A stretch of 17,479 bases of DNA. Source: an uncultured Mollicutes bacterium (GTDB taxonomy: Bacteria; Bacillota_I; Bacilli_A; RFN20; CAG-826). Each line of letters begins with the position of its first letter. Positions within the stretch are counted from its first letter, which is position 1. The DNA lies in NCBI GenBank assembly GCA_900542595.1, contig UQOB01000023.1:1-17479 (forward strand), in the 5' to 3' direction. The position numbers and the translations under genes are program-made. This document shows positions 14,382 to 17,479 of this stretch, piece by piece. The notes beneath the pieces are model-generated. The model was not told the DNA's origin, searched no databases, and saw only the letters and a list, made by a program, of their open reading frames with translations.

Positions 14382-17300
14382 ATGAAAAAGAAACTTTTAC
14401 TGGTCACTCTTGCGGCTACATCGTTAGTATTAGCGGCTTGTGATGACCCTGCTATTTCCTCGACAAGTGGGGGCGATAGCGATACCTCGGTGACGAGTCA
14501 AACCGATTCATCAACGAGTTCTTCGGATAGTTCTTCTTCAAGCAGTAGCTCTTCCAGCACCTCTTCGTCTTCGACTCAAGAACTGACGAAAGAGCAGATT
14601 TGGAATGCCGCTCTCGCTAAGGATTATTCGAATTCCACGATGATCAGCTATGAAGGCATCGGGGGAAGTAGCAATGGGGAAGTTTATGAATATAACACCC
14701 AGGGCTATAACGTCATCGATGATAGGTACGGTGTCGCTACGGCGGAAGACATTCATTACCTCTTCTACCATGATTATGGAGGAGAAAGTTACCTTTATTT
14801 CGAAGATGAAGGTCGGGGAGATGCCTGGCTTAAAGAGGGTTATAAGAACGCTCCGCTCGGGATTGAAAACACCTATTTCGACCTTCTTTACCTCATGGAA
14901 GAATTAAGAAAAGTCGACTATAGTGACGTCCAATACGGCTTACAAGGGAATCCGCTTTATTACATCACAGATGAAGACGTGATGGCGGAACTTAACCAAA
15001 CCATCTTTAAAGCTAACTTCATCGAAGCCCCATATTTCGCCTACTGCGGTATCGGGATCGATGAAAAAACAATGCTCTTTGATAGCATCGTCGCTTTCGT
15101 CGATTATGATGATACGAATAACTTCTTTACGGCCGCTTTAACGGATTTTGGTAACACGACTTTCGTGAATGAACCCTTACCTCCGGCGCCAAACGAAGAA
15201 AACGTTAGAACTTACGCTGATTATAAAGGGGAAGACCCCTACGTGGAAAAACGGGTAACCGCTATTCATTTAAGTAGCGTGGAACCGGATAAAACGACCT
15301 TAGAAGGGGATGAAGAAGCACTCTTTGAAATCAGCTATGACCCGATCGACGCTAATAATTACATCTTTAGCCCGGTCACCAGTGATCCGGAAATCGTCAC
15401 CTTCGAACATAGCACAGAAACCAATCAATATGTCGCTTACGGGAAACACGAAGGGACAGCGACAATCTCGGTCGTTGACGATATCACTGGCATTGAATCC
15501 AATAAGATTGAAATCACTGTTAAAGGACCGAAAGACCCGGTGCAAACGGATGTTACTAATAGAGTCAGATTCACGGGACTCGATGTCACGAACGGCCATA
15601 TCAGCTACACCGAGCACATCCCGGGAGCGGGAAAACTGGATATCTTAACTGATAACGTGGAAACCGTTGACGTCAGAATGTCTTCGACCAACTCTGACCT
15701 TAAGTTAACGTATCCGGAAGAACCGGTCCTTATCTTCACCCCGGGCCAAACCGTCAATAACGTGACAGCTTCGATTGAAATCGATACCCATCACCAAGAT
15801 GTCCACGGTATCAGCTTCCTTTACGGCTATGAATTTGAAAGCCACTACGCTAATAAAGATTACTTAGAAGCGAGAATCTTAACCTCTGATGATGGAGATG
15901 AATGGGTTGTCGCCAAAGATTGGACCAGTGAACTCAGAAACACCATCTCGCCTTACAACATGAAACTCTTCGAAATGGAATTTGAAGGGCAAGCGAGACA
16001 CATCAAGATTGAATTCGATACCAACTTCATCGGCAAGACCAACTGGGTTGATATCCAAGAAATCAATCTCTATAAGAACGATGCTTCCATCACCGAAGTT
16101 CCGGTGACCGATGTCGTTCTCACCTTACCGGATAAGGTGGAAGTTAATGATACCTTTACCTTAACCGCGGAAGTTTTACCGGAAAACGCGACCGATAAGA
16201 GCTTAGTCTTCTCTTCCAGTAACGAAACGATTGTGGAAGTCGTCGATAGTGCCTCCGGCCAATACCGGGCCTTAGCGGAAGGCCACGCGACCTTAACTGC
16301 GACCAGCGAAAAGTACGGAATCACCCGTTCAATCGAATGTGTGGTTAGTGAAGATACCATCGATGTCACCTCGGTTACCATCACCAACAAAGCCGAACTC
16401 TTGACAATGGAAGTCGGGGACACGAAAGCGATTATCATAGAAGTCTTACCAATTAATGCCACGAACAAAGCCTTAACTTATGCTTCAAGCGATACAAGTG
16501 TGGCCACTGTCACCAGTGACGGTACCATCACCGCGGTCGAAGAAGGAACAACGACCATCACGGTCACCAGCGCGAATGACATCAAAGATGAATTCCTTCT
16601 CACTGTCAATCCGAAAGTCTTAGTGAGAAGTTTAACCATCAATAACACGGAAACTTCCTTAAGTTTAAATCGCACTCTTGAACTTGACGTTACCGTCGAT
16701 GCTGATGGGGTGGTTAACCAACAATACACAGTCACTTTACGCGATGACACCTTAGCTAGCGTTACCTATACCGATGATGGGGCGCCCGTTATCAACCCTC
16801 TTAAACCGGGGCACTTAATTGTTACCGCGACCAGTAAAGTTGATCCTTCGGTCAAAGATACCTTAGAACTCGATATCAACCCGGTCGCGATCGATAACTA
16901 TGGTTATGAAGGTGTGTACACCGTCTTAACCGCTGATTCCACCTTTAATGGGGGAGCCGTGGAAACGGTTAGAGTCGAACTCTTAAAAGATGATGACGAC
17001 AGAGCCACGATGCTTCTTACTGTTAACAATGGGGACGTCATTGAACTCTTCTGTTATGATTGGGACTCTTGGGATAATACCGCTTATTACAAGAACGCGG
17101 ACGGATCTATTGACGTGATGGTTACCGATAATGGTGTCGACGGCATCGACATTATGTCGATTGACTATAGCTGGGCGATTTACGCGAAAGAATTCGTCAA
17201 TATCACCGGTGTCACCTTAGATATCGATAAGATGAATGTCGCGGTCGGGGACGAAGTCACCATCACTGCCGAAATCAACCCCACAATCTATGATGAAGCC

Positions 17301-17479
17301 ATCACCAGCGTTGAATGGGAAATCTTAAGCGGTGGTACCTTAGTGGAAGAAGTCGCTTCGACTGACCAATTGGTTAAGAAATATAACGCGGTCGGGGAAG
17401 GGACTGTCAGCGTTAAAGTCACCATTAACGGTGAATTTACTGACACTCTCGACTTTGAAATCAAAACTCCCGTCACTGG
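14382..17479 (+). CDS. Large surface lipoprotein with BIG2 repeats (partial, runs off the right edge)
   Basis: The frame opens with MKKKLLLVTLAATSLVLAAC, a lipoprotein signal with lipobox LAAC and Cys20, and stays open for 1032 codons to the window end. After a Ser/Thr/Asp linker (about 25-65) comes an unrecognised domain (about 66-285). BIG2-type Ig-like domains follow at about 292-383, 572-657, 661-743, 747-832 and 940-1030; the third is the clearest, with VTITNKAELLTMEVGDTKAI and TSDGTITAVEEGTTTITVTS. Between the first two lies a jelly-roll-like region (about 387-567; RHIKIEFDTNFIGKTNWVDI) resembling F5/8 type C carbohydrate-binding folds. A distinct insert sits at about 837-937 (YEGVYTVLTADSTFNGGAVE). 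Such proteins are cell-surface adhesins or enzyme scaffolds; no catalytic domain is visible so far. Codons are richer in G and C than in the left part of the window. Confidence 0.9.
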   Translation, partial: MKKKLLLVTLAATSLVLAACDDPAISSTSGGDSDTSVTSQTDSSTSSSDSSSSSSSSSSTSSSSTQELTKEQIWNAALAKDYSNSTMISYEGIGGSSNGEVYEYNTQGYNVIDDRYGVATAEDIHYLFYHDYGGESYLYFEDEGRGDAWLKEGYKNAPLGIENTYFDLLYLMEELRKVDYSDVQYGLQGNPLYYITDEDVMAELNQTIFKANFIEAPYFAYCGIGIDEKTMLFDSIVAFVDYDDTNNFFTAALTDFGNTTFVNEPLPPAPNEENVRTYADYKGEDPYVEKRVTAIHLSSVEPDKTTLEGDEEALFEISYDPIDANNYIFSPVTSDPEIVTFEHSTETNQYVAYGKHEGTATISVVDDITGIESNKIEITVKGPKDPVQTDVTNRVRFTGLDVTNGHISYTEHIPGAGKLDILTDNVETVDVRMSSTNSDLKLTYPEEPVLIFTPGQTVNNVTASIEIDTHHQDVHGISFLYGYEFESHYANKDYLEARILTSDDGDEWVVAKDWTSELRNTISPYNMKLFEMEFEGQARHIKIEFDTNFIGKTNWVDIQEINLYKNDASITEVPVTDVVLTLPDKVEVNDTFTLTAEVLPENATDKSLVFSSSNETIVEVVDSASGQYRALAEGHATLTATSEKYGITRSIECVVSEDTIDVTSVTITNKAELLTMEVGDTKAIIIEVLPINATNKALTYASSDTSVATVTSDGTITAVEEGTTTITVTSANDIKDEFLLTVNPKVLVRSLTINNTETSLSLNRTLELDVTVDADGVVNQQYTVTLRDDTLASVTYTDDGAPVINPLKPGHLIVTATSKVDPSVKDTLELDINPVAIDNYGYEGVYTVLTADSTFNGGAVETVRVELLKDDDDRATMLLTVNNGDVIELFCYDWDSWDNTAYYKNADGSIDVMVTDNGVDGIDIMSIDYSWAIYAKEFVNITGVTLDIDKMNVAVGDEVTITAEINPTIYDEAITSVEWEILSGGTLVEEVASTDQLVKKYNAVGEGTVSVKVTINGEFTDTLDFEIKTPVT

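Noticed and set aside
14538..17476. Several antisense open frames within the BIG2 lipoprotein gene
   Set aside because: Their Ser/Thr/Val-rich translations mirror the repetitive sense codons; they have no ribosome sites and the sense frame has clear domains.
1..17479. Mycoplasma-type code with TGA as tryptophan
   Set aside because: TGG is used for tryptophan throughout and GH3 and ktrA end at TGA at family-typical lengths.

Overview
The window looks like chromosomal DNA from a low-GC, Gram-positive-derived gut bacterium of the Bacilli/Mollicutes-like type, possibly an RF39/RFN20- or Erysipelotrichia-like uncultured lineage. This is inferred from AT-rich coding, three lipoproteins with classical lipoboxes, Ser/Thr-rich linkers, InlB/BspA-type and BIG2-type surface modules, a KtrAB potassium system and a domain-swapped GH3 enzyme. 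The standard code applies: tryptophan is TGG and genes end with TAA, TAG and TGA. No rRNA, tRNA or CRISPR array was seen.

Bases 1-4400 are clearly more AT-rich and look like an accessory segment. They hold a 461-aa protein with two R-x4-H (HEPN-like) motifs, a 33-codon transposase remnant whose stop overlaps the next start, a 748-aa lipoprotein with InlB B-repeats and BspA-like leucine-rich repeats, about 350 bases of non-coding DNA with inverted repeats, and the broken left end of an IS21-family element. The lipoprotein gene is therefore bracketed by debris of two different transposons.

Bases 4414-9036 (minus strand) hold a cytoplasmic GH3 glycosidase with reversed domain order and a ktrB-ktrA potassium-uptake operon. 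Bases 9100-12110 (plus strand) are the most unusual part. Two neighbouring genes encode Schlafen/AlbA_2 + GHKL-ATPase-like + winged-helix regulators (COG2865 type). Each is preceded by its own array of short repeats with near-helical spacing: four copies of ATGATAAGATAA before the first, and four direct plus two inverted copies of AGTGAAGT before the second. The second gene is interrupted by one in-frame TAG and is otherwise open over 491 codons.

Bases 12111-17479 carry a short non-coding stretch, a small lipoprotein with a good terminator, a DUF3137-like two-helix membrane protein, and the first 1032 codons of a large BIG2-repeat lipoprotein that runs off the right edge. Several single genes here (GH3, ktrB, the small lipoprotein, the DUF3137 protein) lack a well-placed Shine-Dalgarno sequence, and three have a -10-like hexamer 6-8 bases before the start. 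The others have strong Shine-Dalgarno sites.
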